A stretch of 62,000 nucleotides of DNA from Gnetum montanum (lineage: Eukaryota; Streptophyta; Gnetopsida; Gnetales; Gnetaceae), in NCBI GenBank assembly GCA_015680685.1, contig MNCI01000852.1, positions 1-62,000 on the forward strand, written 5' to 3'. Position 1 is the stretch's first letter; each line of letters begins with the position of its first letter. The translations under genes were made by a program, and so were the position numbers. A model generated the notes under the pieces. That model was given only the letters and a program-made list of their open reading frames with translations, did not search any database and was not told where the DNA came from. Positions 34,831-46,448 of the stretch are shown piece by piece.

Positions 34831-35814
34831 TATTAGTCTAAATTATGCATAAATTTGGAAAAAAAAACATCTAAACTATGCACAAATTTAGAAAAAGCAT
34901 GATAAACATAGAAAAAGACATGTAGCCATAGTAAAAGCTTATTTAAATTAGAAAATGATTATACTCTTCTAGAAAAATAAAAATTAAGCATATCAACCAC
35001 TTCTTTTTGGGTAATGTACTACAACCATGAGTTTTGCCTTGATTCACATAGCCATAGCAAAAAATTCATAAAAAAATTCTTTTAAGTCCAATTGGAGTGA
35101 TTCCACCTCCATTGGAACGCTAAATCCAAAGAATATGCAGCCATGACTAGAAAATAGCAAAAAAATTTGCCATTTGTTTATGAAAATTTCACAAATCTAC
35201 ATGAAATTAAAAAAGCGGCACAAACAACTTAACTGCGCAATGTTAGGAAAATAGCCACAACTTCCTTATGTCAAAGTTAAATTAAACAAGAAAATAACCA
35301 TTAGAAAGCTTAAATAAGGGGCTACTAACCCATTTCTTTAATTTTACAAATATGCACCCATTTCACCAAGAAAAAATAAACAAATTTTCTTGCATTTTTA
35401 TAGTAAAACTTCAAAAATCCCAAAGCCTAAATTTCATATAGCCATTAAACTGGTCGAAATAGCCAAAACCATTGAAACCCATTAAAATTTACACCAAAAT
35501 AATGGGGTAGGATGTTGTTGAATTTAATTTTAATAAATCCTAGGTCCTAGATTTGGAAAAAACAACCACACTAAAAAATTTTCTGAAAAAGCATGAAACA
35601 GCAAGCCCTATTTTCAAAATCAAATGTACAAAAGATAAAGCAATTAAATAACTATAGATCTACATGGGAGTAGCCAAAATAGGAGATTGGATTTTATCAA
35701 AATTCCATTTTAATCCCTCTACTAAAGTATATTTGAAAAAATGGCCTCAACATCTAGAAAGCAAAAAACTAAAAAAAAACTATAAAAAAGGCAAAAATAG
35801 GTAGAATTGCCTAC

Positions 35815-35942
35815 CTTAGAGTAGTAACACATGGGGACTAGAAAGAGATAGGCCTAGGAACCTCTGAAAACTTCCTTAAACACTCATACATCCTTTGGAT
35901 TGTATGATTCTAGCTTTTTCCCCCTCGCTGCTTAGGTGCCAT
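35815..35942 (-). pseudogene. Antisense gene, coding block 1
   Basis: Encodes MAPKQRGGKS, a TAG, then NHTIQRMYECLRKF and SEVPRPISF, a TAG, SPCVTTLR. It ends AAG followed by gtaggc. Upstream on the minus strand is a pyrimidine-rich leader (aactcttatcttctcctaat) that could be its 5' untranslated region. Confidence 0.55.
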
Positions 35943-36359
35943 GGTAAGCTCAATGTTGAAGAAGATGGAAATTAGGAGAAGATAAGAGTTCTACTCTAGC
36001 TGTAGGAGAGATGGGAGGATTCCATGCTAAAAATTGGTTATGGCTACCACAACAATCTCTGCTAGAGCTCTCTTCTAATGTGTTGTTACAATAGAATGAT
36101 AGTTATGATCAAAAATTGCAAAATTTGATATATAAAACCCATTTAAAACCTAAATAAAACCCCAGCTACCAATTCACTGTTCATAACTACAAGTGCACTA
36201 AAGAAAAAGGGGGGGAAGTCTAGTTGACATTGGTTTTTGGAGGGAAAAAATCCACTTTTCAAAATTTAAAATTTTTGGATTGTGGGCACCACACTGTGCC
36301 TTCGCTTTTAACCAAAACTTACATCAATGATGAGATTTTTATTAATTTTTAACATTTAA

Positions 36360-37312
36360 AAGATTATGGCAACCTTACCCCCATGCATCCATGTTGGGAA
36401 TACCATGCCCAGCATAGAAACATGCTTATCAACTTACAAATTCATTAGACTTACAAATATCTTTATATTTTTGGTAACCCAAACCTACCTTTTTCAACCT
36501 TGGGTTTTCAAATTTGGGTAAGACATGAGCAAGGCTAGGCACCATGGATTTCCATGCTAAGGTAGTAGCACCTAGCATTGAAGAAGTGGGGTAACACTCC
36601 CAACACTCATCCAGCATATGTTTAACCTCAAAGTGGACCCCACATCACCTAGAACCCCTCCAAGCATCTCTAGCAACCTCGAAACCTCACCAAACCTAGT
36701 GAAATTTGGTTGAAATCTAGGATTTGGTGTTTTCCATGCTAGGGAAAGCTTCTTCCATGTTGAGCCTCTCACACTCAACATGGGTAGATGGGTGGAAGCC
36801 AAAAATGACCTAAATTGATGACCTAATGACCATTTCTTAATGCTTGGTGATCCCTACCAAAATTCCCTAGAGCTTCTATAAGCCCAAAAATGCATCAAAC
36901 ATGGTACAAAAATATCATCCCCCTCTCATCCACATTGGGGACATCATTATTCAATGGAAAAGGGTGGGGAGATTACATGAGACACTTAGAATCCTCCAAA
37001 TTATCAAATCTTGACACCCAACATTGATCATCAACATTGAAAATCCTAGGGGTTGACATGCATGGTCAATCAACTATCAATTTGGCCTAGATCTAACATT
37101 TTCCACTAAGGGGAAGCTCTTCCACACTGAGCCTTCCACCCCTAGCATGGAAAAATGTGGAAAGCCTAAAAACCCCTTCACAGCCTCCAAAATGACTAGA
37201 TGTTGACCTTAGGCACTAATGGCCAAGGCTAGCAACCCTGTTAGCACTCATGCATAGCCAGATCAACCAAAAATGATTAAAAAAGCTTCCCCCCACCAAT
37301 TTTCCATGCTAA
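36360..37312 (+). repeat. Degenerate tandem array of about 185 bp, left part (Tat-C spacer)
   Basis: Units recur near 36370, 36550, 36725, 36910, 37095 and 37300. Each contains a ttccatgct...agcatgg-like palindromic core, a gtggaaa...ggggaaagcc segment and text like gacaccaa...caaccttgg. About six units on this side. The array resumes after Ath-3 at 47293. Confidence 0.65.
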
Positions 37313-37317
37313 GCATG

Positions 37318-38125
37318 TGATGAGTTGTGATATTGGGGCCGTGATATTGCATCTGCAATATCGGGTCAACGATATTGGATCCTGACAAGTGATATTGAAC
37401 ATCTAATGTCGGAACCTATCTTGTTGCCTATAAATAAGAGGCGGGCACACTTGGTTTGGCAATAAGTTAGTTAGTCTCTTACTTGAACTCTTGCCTTTTT
37501 CCCTTCTCAGAGTTAGAATTATTTCTGAGTGCCTGCAATAGGAGTCATAAAGTGAATGGATCTTTATTCGAGCATTGTGTACCTCAGCACACCTTGTGAC
37601 TGGAAATAAAGATGAAATTTGTAATGTTATTTACAATTATTTAATGCTTTCCTTAGTTAAGTAATGTCTCTCTCTCTCTCTCTTTGTCAACTTCCCCAAG
37701 TAAGCACACTCAGTACGACCACTTCAAGCATGCATGGAACACTTGGTAACCTAGTAAGAATTAGCGTTTGGTAATCCCAGTAGTGTTACACTGGTTCAGG
37801 ATGTGTACAGCAAGTGGGAACGAATGCTAGTGTTAGGACTAACTAGATCATGCTCAATTAGTTAAATTAAATTAGTTACTTAATTACTTCATATCTCCCC
37901 TTTGAACACCAGGACATAAAACACAAAAACCATAAAAATAATATGCCTCAAGTTTACTTAACCATACAATCATGCCATACAAGTAAGCTTGGGAAGACAA
38001 TGATTGACTAACCTGCCCTTGTTCTATAAATATGCATAAGCACTTAGTCCTTGGAATTTGACTGAATCATGCATGGATGCTCGTATTCGTATGGTTGAGT
38101 ATAGGGGGTACCTTGCCACTCATCA
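37318..38125 (+). repeat. 5' LTR of Ath-3 (808 bp)
   Basis: Begins tgatgagttgtg and ends cactcatca. TATA at 37430-37438. It lacks about 35 bp present in the 3' LTR near 46770 and carries a CT microsatellite at 37667-37684. U3 holds gatatt and aatatcgg in place of the GATATC words of the 3' LTR, which fits C-to-T and G-to-A decay. Confidence 0.92.
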
Positions 38126-38146
38126 TTAGCGTTATTTTCAGGGACT
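38126..38146 (+). promoter_or_regulatory. Primer binding site of Ath-3 (degraded)
   Basis: ttagcgttattttcaggga follows the LTR. It aligns with the tRNA-Asp-type site of the other copies with one gap and several transitions. Confidence 0.65.
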
Positions 38147-38260
38147 TTGTCATTTGTGCACTAATTAGAACTTAGAAAATCTTCCCATCGTTGGAACGAA
38201 TCCTTAGGGTTGGTTACTTTACAATCATCAAGAGGAATATTACACACTAAATAGATAATT

Positions 38261-41200
38261 ATGTCTCCTTTTTCTTATGATAGTGCTTCACCACCTAGGT
38301 CCAACACAGGGAACAACTGGAGGCAAAGTACACATGATGATCCACTCGTGCCCTAATAGTTTCACTTTGTATACGCTCATCTCGATGAGTATGTACCAGA
38401 TTTTACCTTTATCCTCCACCAGGATGAACAACTGCATTGGCATGATTTAGAAGGTAACATAGTGTTACCCCCCAATCGCTCAATCCCAAGCATGCTTCTT
38501 CATGCTCTCACACGAATTGGTATGCAACACCTACAATTGGAATATGTTGTGCATGAACAAGATTCAAGGGATTATCAACCTACGGAGGCACAACGTCAAA
38601 GGGACCTACAATAAGAGAGACATTACAAATCCATGAAAGGAAAGTTATCTCAGGATGTTCCATATGTCCTAAGTGAAAATGAGGGTGGTGAACCTGCCTC
38701 AGGAGGTTTTCCACAAAATGATGTTCCTCCCGTTGACTTCAGTCAAGGGGTTGTGTATCAAAACCTTCACTCAACCATCCATAACCTAGGTTCTGATACC
38801 AATAGACATAAAGGGTTCAAAAAAGGAATACAAATGCATGATAAAGATGGACATTCTAACCATAACCGCAACCAAGGCTGCAACCACCAAAGAGAAGGTA
38901 GCAGGCATTGTCGTGATACCAATCCTCCTTCTTCTTCACCTTCATCATCTCCTTCACCCTCTCCTTCGGGATTCGAACACAATCACAAAGGGAAAGACCC
39001 TAAGGATAATGGTAGGAAAAATAGGAATAATAGATAAAATAGTCCATAAAGGGGATGAGGGCATTCTAGAGAAACACACCATGAAAGGAGGGAGAGTAGG
39101 GAACAACATAGGCATCATAGATGCCATAGACAACACGATCACGATGAACCCCTACTCGCTACCCAAAGTATGCTAGATATAACTGAGGCTGTTAGAATCC
39201 CAACAAGGCACCAAAAAGACAATAAGATCAAAATATTTGACATGAAAAATATTCCATGATTTGAAGGAGGATACAATGCTAATTCTCAAAATCATTTGCA
39301 AGCATTTCATGATGCATGTGCCTCGCAAAACATAGAAAATGAGTGGTAAAAACTCAAGTTGTTTCCATAGACACTGATCAAGAAAGTGGAAAGCTGGTAC
39401 CAGTTCTTAGAACTAGAATCCATTCACCAATGGAGTACCATGTTAGAACTATTCAACGATAAGTATCAGACATACTCACGAGTGTTCAACCTGCAAAAGC
39501 AAATCCAATGATGGAAACAGGGAGGACATGAACCCTTGGATGCTGCCATGGGCCAATTTTATGCATTGTTACATTGTTACATTATTTCCTAGGCCATGGT
39601 TACTTGCAGAGGAAACAACTACCCCATCTCATAGATGGGCTTAGGCATGAAATGCAAAGAACCCTTGGGACTTATGCCCAAGGAAGACTATCTAAGCTTA
39701 GGGCCCATCAAGTACAAAGATTGTTGGAGCAAGTTGATTTCGAATGATGAGTTAAGGAAAAGAGAAAGTGTAGAAGAACACAATAGAGATCCTTCCCTCT
39801 GAAGAAAGGAAGTCAGATTTTGTAAGGATGAAGAAGAGTCACCATTCGAAGAGATGGTGAATAGGAAAACTTTACCTATTCAGAAATTTGCATCAGAAGT
39901 CTCGACAAAGGTAGATCAAATGTGGGACTCCCTAGATAATAAATTCTAAATTGTTCTCAAAATAGTACAGTAGTCTAGAGAGCAAGGTAGTGATCAAGAA
40001 AGGAGAAAAAAAAGAGAAGCTGAATATGCACATAACAAAGGTAAAGGAAAAGTGGCCATCATCGAAGAGGTTGTGAATTTGGATACAGACAATGATGGTG
40101 GATGTGAGATATGCCAATATGACCATCCTAAGGGATGTTGCCCTATAATCACACATCTACAGGAGTCTAGGGTGTATGCACTCAACCCACGATTAAACAA
40201 AAGGCAAACACCTCAAAGGTTACCTTATCCTCAAGGTAACCCAAGATAGTTCCACCAACCCTTGACATATTATCCAAGTGGAACTTCACCACAACCAAAT
40301 GAGTATTATCAATAGTGGTAGCACCCACAATCATTGGGAATTCCACCACCATGTCAACAATACCCTTACTATTAACCTGACCCATATGGATACTACGTGC
40401 AGTAGCCAATCTCTCCACGTGACTCTACTAGACATGTCACTCCTTAGCCTCACTACCAAACCCATGAGTACTATAGAACTCCTTCTCATAAGGGAAATAT
40501 TTCACAAACGTACTATCCTTCTCATCTAGCTACATCTCTTCCACCTTAGCTCCATTACCACCTACTCTAGCTATGTAGGGTGAGCTTCTTGCCTAGCCGC
40601 AACAATGTAATGCTACAAGGGTTGTTAATCCTCAACCTACTATTGGTTCAGACAACCGCATAAAGAATAGACCTTTCTTTAGAATCAATAGTCCAACTAA
40701 GTCCTTGCAACCACAAGTGGATAATTCTCCAAATGCCTCACCATCATATGAAACTTCGAAACTCCCTTCAAACAAAAAATCACACCCCAAGCACATGATC
40801 ATGTTAACTCATATCGTTACCGATTTGATTAAGGCTAGCCATCTTCCTAGGAAATTCTCTGACCCTGGAAGTCCTCTTCTATATTTACAAATCGCTAGGA
40901 ATGAACCTTGCAAATATCTTTTGAAATCAAGTTCTGGTGTCACTTAATCTCTCAAGAAATGTATAAAGCCTAGAACCTACCTCCACTAAAAAAGAGTAAC
41001 ATTTGTTTAGAGTTTGCCGACCAATCCATTACTATCCCATTAGGACTAGTGAAGGACATTGTTACCACTATTTTTGGATGGTCGTATCTAGCCGACTTCC
41101 TAGTGATTCAAGTTAACAACAATAAGGGGGACTTCCCAATCATAATGGGAAGAGCATGGCTAAGCACAATTGATGCACACTCTAGAATATGTGATCTTTC

Positions 41201-41585
41201 CCTAGAAATATCCAAGGAAAATACATTTGAAAAGATTAAGAAGAGAAAGTTCCATGCATCACATATAGTGACATAGGGTGTAATTGTGTGTAGAAGTCCT
41301 CGTTTGTGCAATGTTTAAAATTGCCTACATACAGCCAATGTGCACAAGTAACTAATATACAAAGGTGCCTGTATGCAGCAGCCACAAGATAGGAAGGCAC
41401 CCAATGGCTGATAGCTGATCAAGAGAGCAATTCAACTATATGCATGGAACTAACTAAGGTTTTGACTTGCACATACATCGATAGCGTAGACACATTAGAG
41501 CAAGTCCATCACTAACTCCCAAGTCTTGACATCAAATATATCAACTGGGGAAAGTTGAAAATCCCTAACAAGTTCAAGCAAGAGC
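38261..41585 (+). pseudogene. gag-pro: gag-protease region of Ath-3
   Basis: ATG at 38261, MSPFSYDSASPPRS. One frame can be followed from there to about 40250: N-terminal module (DEYVPDFTFILHQDEQLHW near 38385), His/Asn/Lys/Ser-rich region, capsid-like domain (about 39200-39760) and intact zinc knuckle CEICQYDHPKGCC (40103-40141). Frameshifts follow in the Pro/Tyr-rich linker and protease. The protease site reads LLKSSSGVT and a stop near 40920, with both Asp and Gly of DSG changed. The block DFPIIMGRAWLSTIDA (about 41128) and a Cys-rich linker lead to RT. Confidence 0.88.
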
Positions 41586-44385
41586 CCCTTGAGTTAAAAT
41601 TTTGCCCACTGGTATGGAGTATACATTTTTCAAAAATGGAAAATCGGTAATTATTAATGCTAAGCTTGCTCCTCAACAAAAAGAAAGATTGCTAAAAATA
41701 GTAAATAGATGGTCAAAAGCCTTTGCTTGGTCATATCCCAAGTTAATCAAAATAGACCCTAGGATATGCCAACATAGAATTTACATTGACCCCTCCATGA
41801 AGCCTCAACAACAACCTCGAAGGCGACTAAACCCAAAGCTTAAGCAAGTGGTTAAAGAAGAAATTGAATAACTTCTAAAAGCTGGGTTCATCTATTCCAT
41901 TTCTAATAGTGAATGGGTTAGTCCCTTAGTCATTGTGCCCAAAAGGGAAGGTAAATGAAGGGTGTGTATAGAGTTTAGGCTACTAAACATCTCAACATTC
42001 AAAGATCACTTTTCATTGCCATTCATCGACCAAGTATTAGACACCATTGCAGGGCATCGCTACTATAGTTTTCTGGATGGGTACAGTCGATACAACCAAA
42101 TCCAAATAGCATTAGAAGACCAAGCCAAGACTATGTTCACAAGTCCTTGGGCGACATTCACATACAAACAGATGTTGTTTGGATTGTGCAATTCCCCTGC
42201 AACAGTTCAACGTTTGGTTCTAATAATATTTTAGTAGCAAATAGGAAATGGTATGGAGGTTTTGATGGATGATTTTTCTACCTATGGAGCATACTTTGAT
42301 CAAGCACTAGATTGACTAGAGTAGGTACTGAAACAATGTGTTGAAACCAACTTAAGGCTCAATTGGTAAAAGAGCCATTTAATGGTCCAAGAAGACATTG
42401 TATTAGGCCATAATATTTCACAAACAAGGATAGAGGTAGACCCTAAAATTATTAATGTCATCTAAGGAATCACTCGTCAACCTGAAATGCTAAAAGATGT
42501 CCGATCATTCCTTGGACACACTGGCTATTATAGAAGATTCATAGAAAACTTTTCAAGGATTACAAAACCTTTGGTTGAATTAACAAAAAAGGACATGCCC
42601 TTCAAATGAACCAGGGAATGTGAACTAGCTTTCCAAACTTTGAAACAGAAGCTTCTAGAAACACCTATTCTACAAGCTCCTAACTGGTCCAAACCATTCC
42701 ACATAATGACTAATGCATCCAACTATGCTCTAGAAGCCATACTTACATAGTTACATGACCAGAAATGACCCTATTAAATTCACTATGCAAGTCAAAGTAT
42801 TGCTGGTTCACAACTCAACCACACCATAATGGAAAAGGAATTAATGGCTATGGTGTTTGTACTAGATAACTTTAGGCACTATGTATTGGGTTATAAGATA
42901 TTTGTACACATAGACCATAGTGCACTTTGGTTCCTACTGAATAAACCAATGGTGAGCCCTTGCATCATACGATGGCTTGTAATCTTACAAGAGTTTGATC
43001 TTATGATGATAGATCATAAAGGCACCAAGAACGTTGTTACTGATCATTTATCTCAATTAAGATGGAACAACAAAGAGGATGATGATCCACTTTTTGATCA
43101 CTTTCTTGATGAACTCCTCTTTGTAGGTGTAGTAAATAATCAATTAACCATGAAGACAAGTTGGTATAGTAGCATTCTTACCTATCTCCTTACACAAGAA
43201 ACACCACAAGAGTTAGAAGTTAAAAAGAAACAACAGTTTCTACACCGAGCCAAGTATTTCATGGAAATCAATGGGCACCTTTATAAGGTATGTTCCGATG
43301 GCTTAGTCTGATGGTATGTTCCTAATGTAGATCAATTGTGCATTCTCCAAGATGCTCATGAGGGCCCTTGTGGGGGTCATTACACTGGGAGATGAACACC
43401 CATTAAAATCTTGTTTACGAGATATTATTGGCCTACATTTTTCAAGAATGCTCATAATTTCATCCAATCTTGTGAATGTTGTCAACGTGATGGGGGAATA
43501 ACTGCTAGGATGTAGGGTCCACAACAATGGATTCAACCTTTAGAACCCTTCGACATATGGGGAATTGATTTTATGGGGCCTATTACACCAATTTCCAATG
43601 GAAAAGCCTACATTGTTATTGCTATTGACTATTTCACAAAGTGCGAAAAAGTAGCCACTATTACAGATTGTAGATCATCTACGGTTGCACGATTTGCTCA
43701 ACAACAAATCATAAATCGGTTTGGCATGCCTCATGTACTTATTTTTGACAATGGTACACATTTTATAGGTGCGAATTTTTGGAAGTTGATGCAATGCTTA
43801 GGAGTAGAACACAAGTTGACTACACCATATCACCCTCAAGCGAATGGTCAAGCCAAAGTCACCAATAGGAAGATTACCAGAATATTGACATGAACCATTA
43901 GCAAATATAGGCGAGACTAAAGCACCAAACTGAACGATGCTATTTGGGCATACCGCTCCACATGAAAAATCCCTATAGGCTACTCTCCCTATGAGTTAGT
44001 GTACAGTAAACTTCCAACACTTCCTATTCAAGATGAGCTTTGTACACTATCTACGACATGTGATCTCAACCTTGATCTTAATCTAGCACAAAAAGAACAG
44101 TTAATGAACCTTAACTTGCTAGATGAGAACCAATTAGCCATCCTATCATTTAAAGAATTTCACAAGGCCTTTAATAAACTTCATCATGACCTGAAAATTA
44201 GAAAAGTTAAATATCGACCAGGAGATAAGGTTCTGTACTGGAACCCCACACATGTGCCACAATGCACTAAATTTCACATGCTGTGGGAAGGACCTTATAT
44301 TATTCATGAAACTTTTCCTTCAGGGGCCATGGTGATTTACAAACCTAAGAGCCCGAATAAGAAATTGTTGGTCAACATCCAATAA
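41586..44385 (+). pseudogene. pol: Reverse transcriptase, RNase H and integrase of Ath-3
   Basis: A single frame of about 2.8 kb with about 20 stops. RT: PRRRLNPKLKQVVKEEI, EWVSPLVIVPKREGK, FLDGYSRYNQIQI, VLMDDFSTYG (catalytic MDD near 42262). RNase H: PFHIMTNASNYALEAIL (the Asp of the usual DAS is Asn here, near 42710), EKELMAMVFVLDNFRHYVLG, HKGTKNVVTDHLSQL. Integrase: zinc-binding DAHEGPCGGHYTGR with CECC (43345-43490), core Asp in GIDFMGP (43561) and FDNGTHF (43743). The catalytic Glu is Lys in NGQAKVTN (43855-43857). A C-terminal GDKVLYWN and LWEGPYIIHE module ends at 44385. Order and motifs are Athila-type. Confidence 0.92.
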
Positions 44386-45084
44386 GCCAAACCTTTCCAT
44401 GATCCTAGAACAACCAATACCAATACTACCTCTATTGGTGCACAACCCTGCTCCTTATTTTGGATCTCCTCCTTCCAACTTAGTCATGGGGGAGACGGTC
44501 ACTAATGCTAACTATTCTCAGCCCTCAATCCCTTTTGTATTTTTTTTTTATACATTTTTGTCTTACACATTTTTTTTTACATTTACTTATTTTTGTTTTA
44601 CACCATCATTAACATTTTTTATCATTTCTTTGTTTGCTTATTTTTGTTTGTCACCTAATAAGTGCTCATGATGGTGGATGATACTATAATGTTGTTGATT
44701 ATTAATGTTTGGTTTTTACCTTTAACTTTTGATGCTAATACTAAGATATGGTTCTTTGGATAAAACAGGCAATGAGTCCATGACGTCCATTCATCCATTG
44801 GTCTCCCTTGGCTTTGAAACTCTGTAGTCTCCCCTGGCTTTGGAACTGTACTGTCCCTTTTTCTAAATAAACTTATTAATGAATTGGTGGCTTGGTATTC
44901 TTCTAACCAAGGAAAGAATCAATGGTTGAAAAGGGTGTGACTTCAAGAAAATTTGACGCACTTGGGCTAGCTCTTCTCTTGGGTACTTGGATGCTTTTCA
45001 TGGGTTTTTTGCCATCCCACAATTGACCAAACATCAGGAAGTCAAATGAATCACATAAGTCTTTGCATGGTGTGGTTCTCACAT

Positions 45085-45126
<42 letters not shown>

Positions 45127-46437
45127 TAAGAATTCAAAGCACACCCCTTAGACATAATAATGAAATATGGGCTACAAGCATTGATTATGGCACTAGAAAG
45201 ACATGTTACCCATGTTTGAAGGTTCCCTTTAACTAAGGCCCTTTCTCACTTCCTACTTCTCTATCTTTCTCTCCTTGGGATGGTGGTGACTCTATGGATG
45301 CATTCTTGTTGCTTCAAGAGGATGGGTTGGTCAAATGTGTTGATGCAAGGTCACTGAATGTGGTTGGTTTGAATCCAGATTTTGAATGAATTCTATTTAG
45401 TCATCTTAAGCATATAATACACAAGGGACTTTACACAACCGTGCTCTTGGGATTCCATTCCATTTTCTCCTCCCCTTCTATATTTCTTCCCATATTCCAT
45501 CTCATTGCTAGTTTTATGCTTATTCTATATCTTGGTTAACGCATTGTTATTCTTTGGTAAACTCTTGTGGGTAAGTTCTTAACCCTTGTTTCCATATGTC
45601 ATTCCTAGAGCCTATGAACTCTTTAGTTTGCAAGTCTATCAGGGCATAAAAGGCATGAGCCTACTTTGGGGAGCATCCACTAGCATTCCTTTTTTGTGCA
45701 ATTGATAAGTTCTTTTTCTTAAACATTATTTTCAATCAACCATTTCTCATTTCATCCCCATCCATGACATCCATTTTATTAGCTTCACCGTTGTTATTTC
45801 TTTCATCTTTCTTGTTCCTTCAATTTTTCCATCTTATTGCTACTAGAGGTTCACTTTTAGTCATGGGGTCCTTGTCACAAATTTTTCCATTCTATTACCT
45901 ATCTCACCCCTAAACCTTGGGTAGTTATCAGTTAAAAACCTCTAACCCAGTATCTGCCATACCCACAACCCAACCAAGGTACTTCATATCGGGGCAAGGT
46001 ATCAACTACATTATATCCTATCTATCCTTGCTAATTCATGACTGTGTTGTATGTGTAGATGGCGACCATATGAATAATGTACTGGGATAGGAGGGAGCAC
46101 TTGGGATGGATTGGAGCGGGAGTAGTTATGCAAGGAACCTGCTTCATCACGTGGCTATGGATAAACAATGGAGTGTACAATTTTGACATCAGCAGCAACA
46201 CACCTCATTTTCTTTTCTCCCTCTCTTTCTCTTCAAGTTGTTGAATGAGGGTCTGGATGTCATTAATGTACGGTGTTCACCACCATAGGTATGAACACCA
46301 ATGTTGTAATATGTTTGTTGATCCATTCACTGGGCACTTTGAGTCTGTCACCCATGTCACCATCAGTTTTCATTCAGTAAATAATCCCATACCTTCGCAA
46401 TATTTTGTAAGGAACTCAAGGATGAGTTTTTATTCAG
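44386..46437 (+). other. 3' untranslated region of Ath-3
   Basis: About 2 kb, collinear with the 3' regions of Ath-1 and Ath-2. Contains polypurine-like boxes tagtcatgggggagacgg (44481) and tagtcatggggtcc (45859), T-rich tracts after 44530, a GA microsatellite at 45088-45123 and an acceptor-like gtatgtgtagATGGCGACC near 46060. The last is followed by a frame broken at once, so no 3' ORF is intact. ORFs at 44399-44671 and 46245-46451 look like chance frames. Confidence 0.7.
45088..45123 (+). repeat. (GA)n microsatellite in Ath-3
   Basis: About 18 GA repeats between acatcaaa and tggtaag. Ath-1 has an A-rich stretch at the matching place (about 6112). Confidence 0.9.
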
Positions 46438-46448
46438 TCATGGGGGTA
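46438..46448 (+). promoter_or_regulatory. Polypurine tract of Ath-3
   Basis: tcatgggggta directly before the TGATG of the 3' LTR. Confidence 0.85.

Larger units (their letters stand above)
30898..35942 (-). pseudogene. Antisense multi-exon gene-like structure in the PR-RT spacer of Tat-C
   Basis: On the minus strand an ATG at 35942 in good context (accATGGc) opens MAPKQRGGKS and is followed by about eight coding blocks: 35942-35815, 34339-33898, 33816-33570, 33481-32440, 32320-32134, about 32036-31923, 31811-31078 and 30990-30898 (ends PPSV and TAG). Most junctions have consensus borders: donors AAGGTAGGC, AAGGGTAAAC, AAAGGTGAAC, CAGGTAGTT, CTAGGTATGC, TAGGTTTGAT; acceptors ATGTAG, CTATAG, TTCGCAG, GTTAG, TTTTAG. 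Stops are mostly TAG or TGA at likely Gln or Trp codons, plus a few frameshifts. The product would be about 1000 residues, with an acidic segment (EEKEEEEEL), a coiled-coil-like Lys/Glu-rich region and a Pro-rich C-terminus. I recognise no family. It may be a captured host gene or an antisense ORF of the lineage. Confidence 0.6.

Noticed and set aside
37318-37420. Transcription terminator hairpins from the GATATC palindromes
   Set aside because: The palindromes lie upstream of a TATA box in every LTR and have no T-run. A promoter role fits better.
38838-39176. Open frame of 112 codons over the charged region of Ath-3 gag
   Set aside because: Most of it is a shifted frame of the low-complexity coding. 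The aligned frame of the other copies is 38261 onward.
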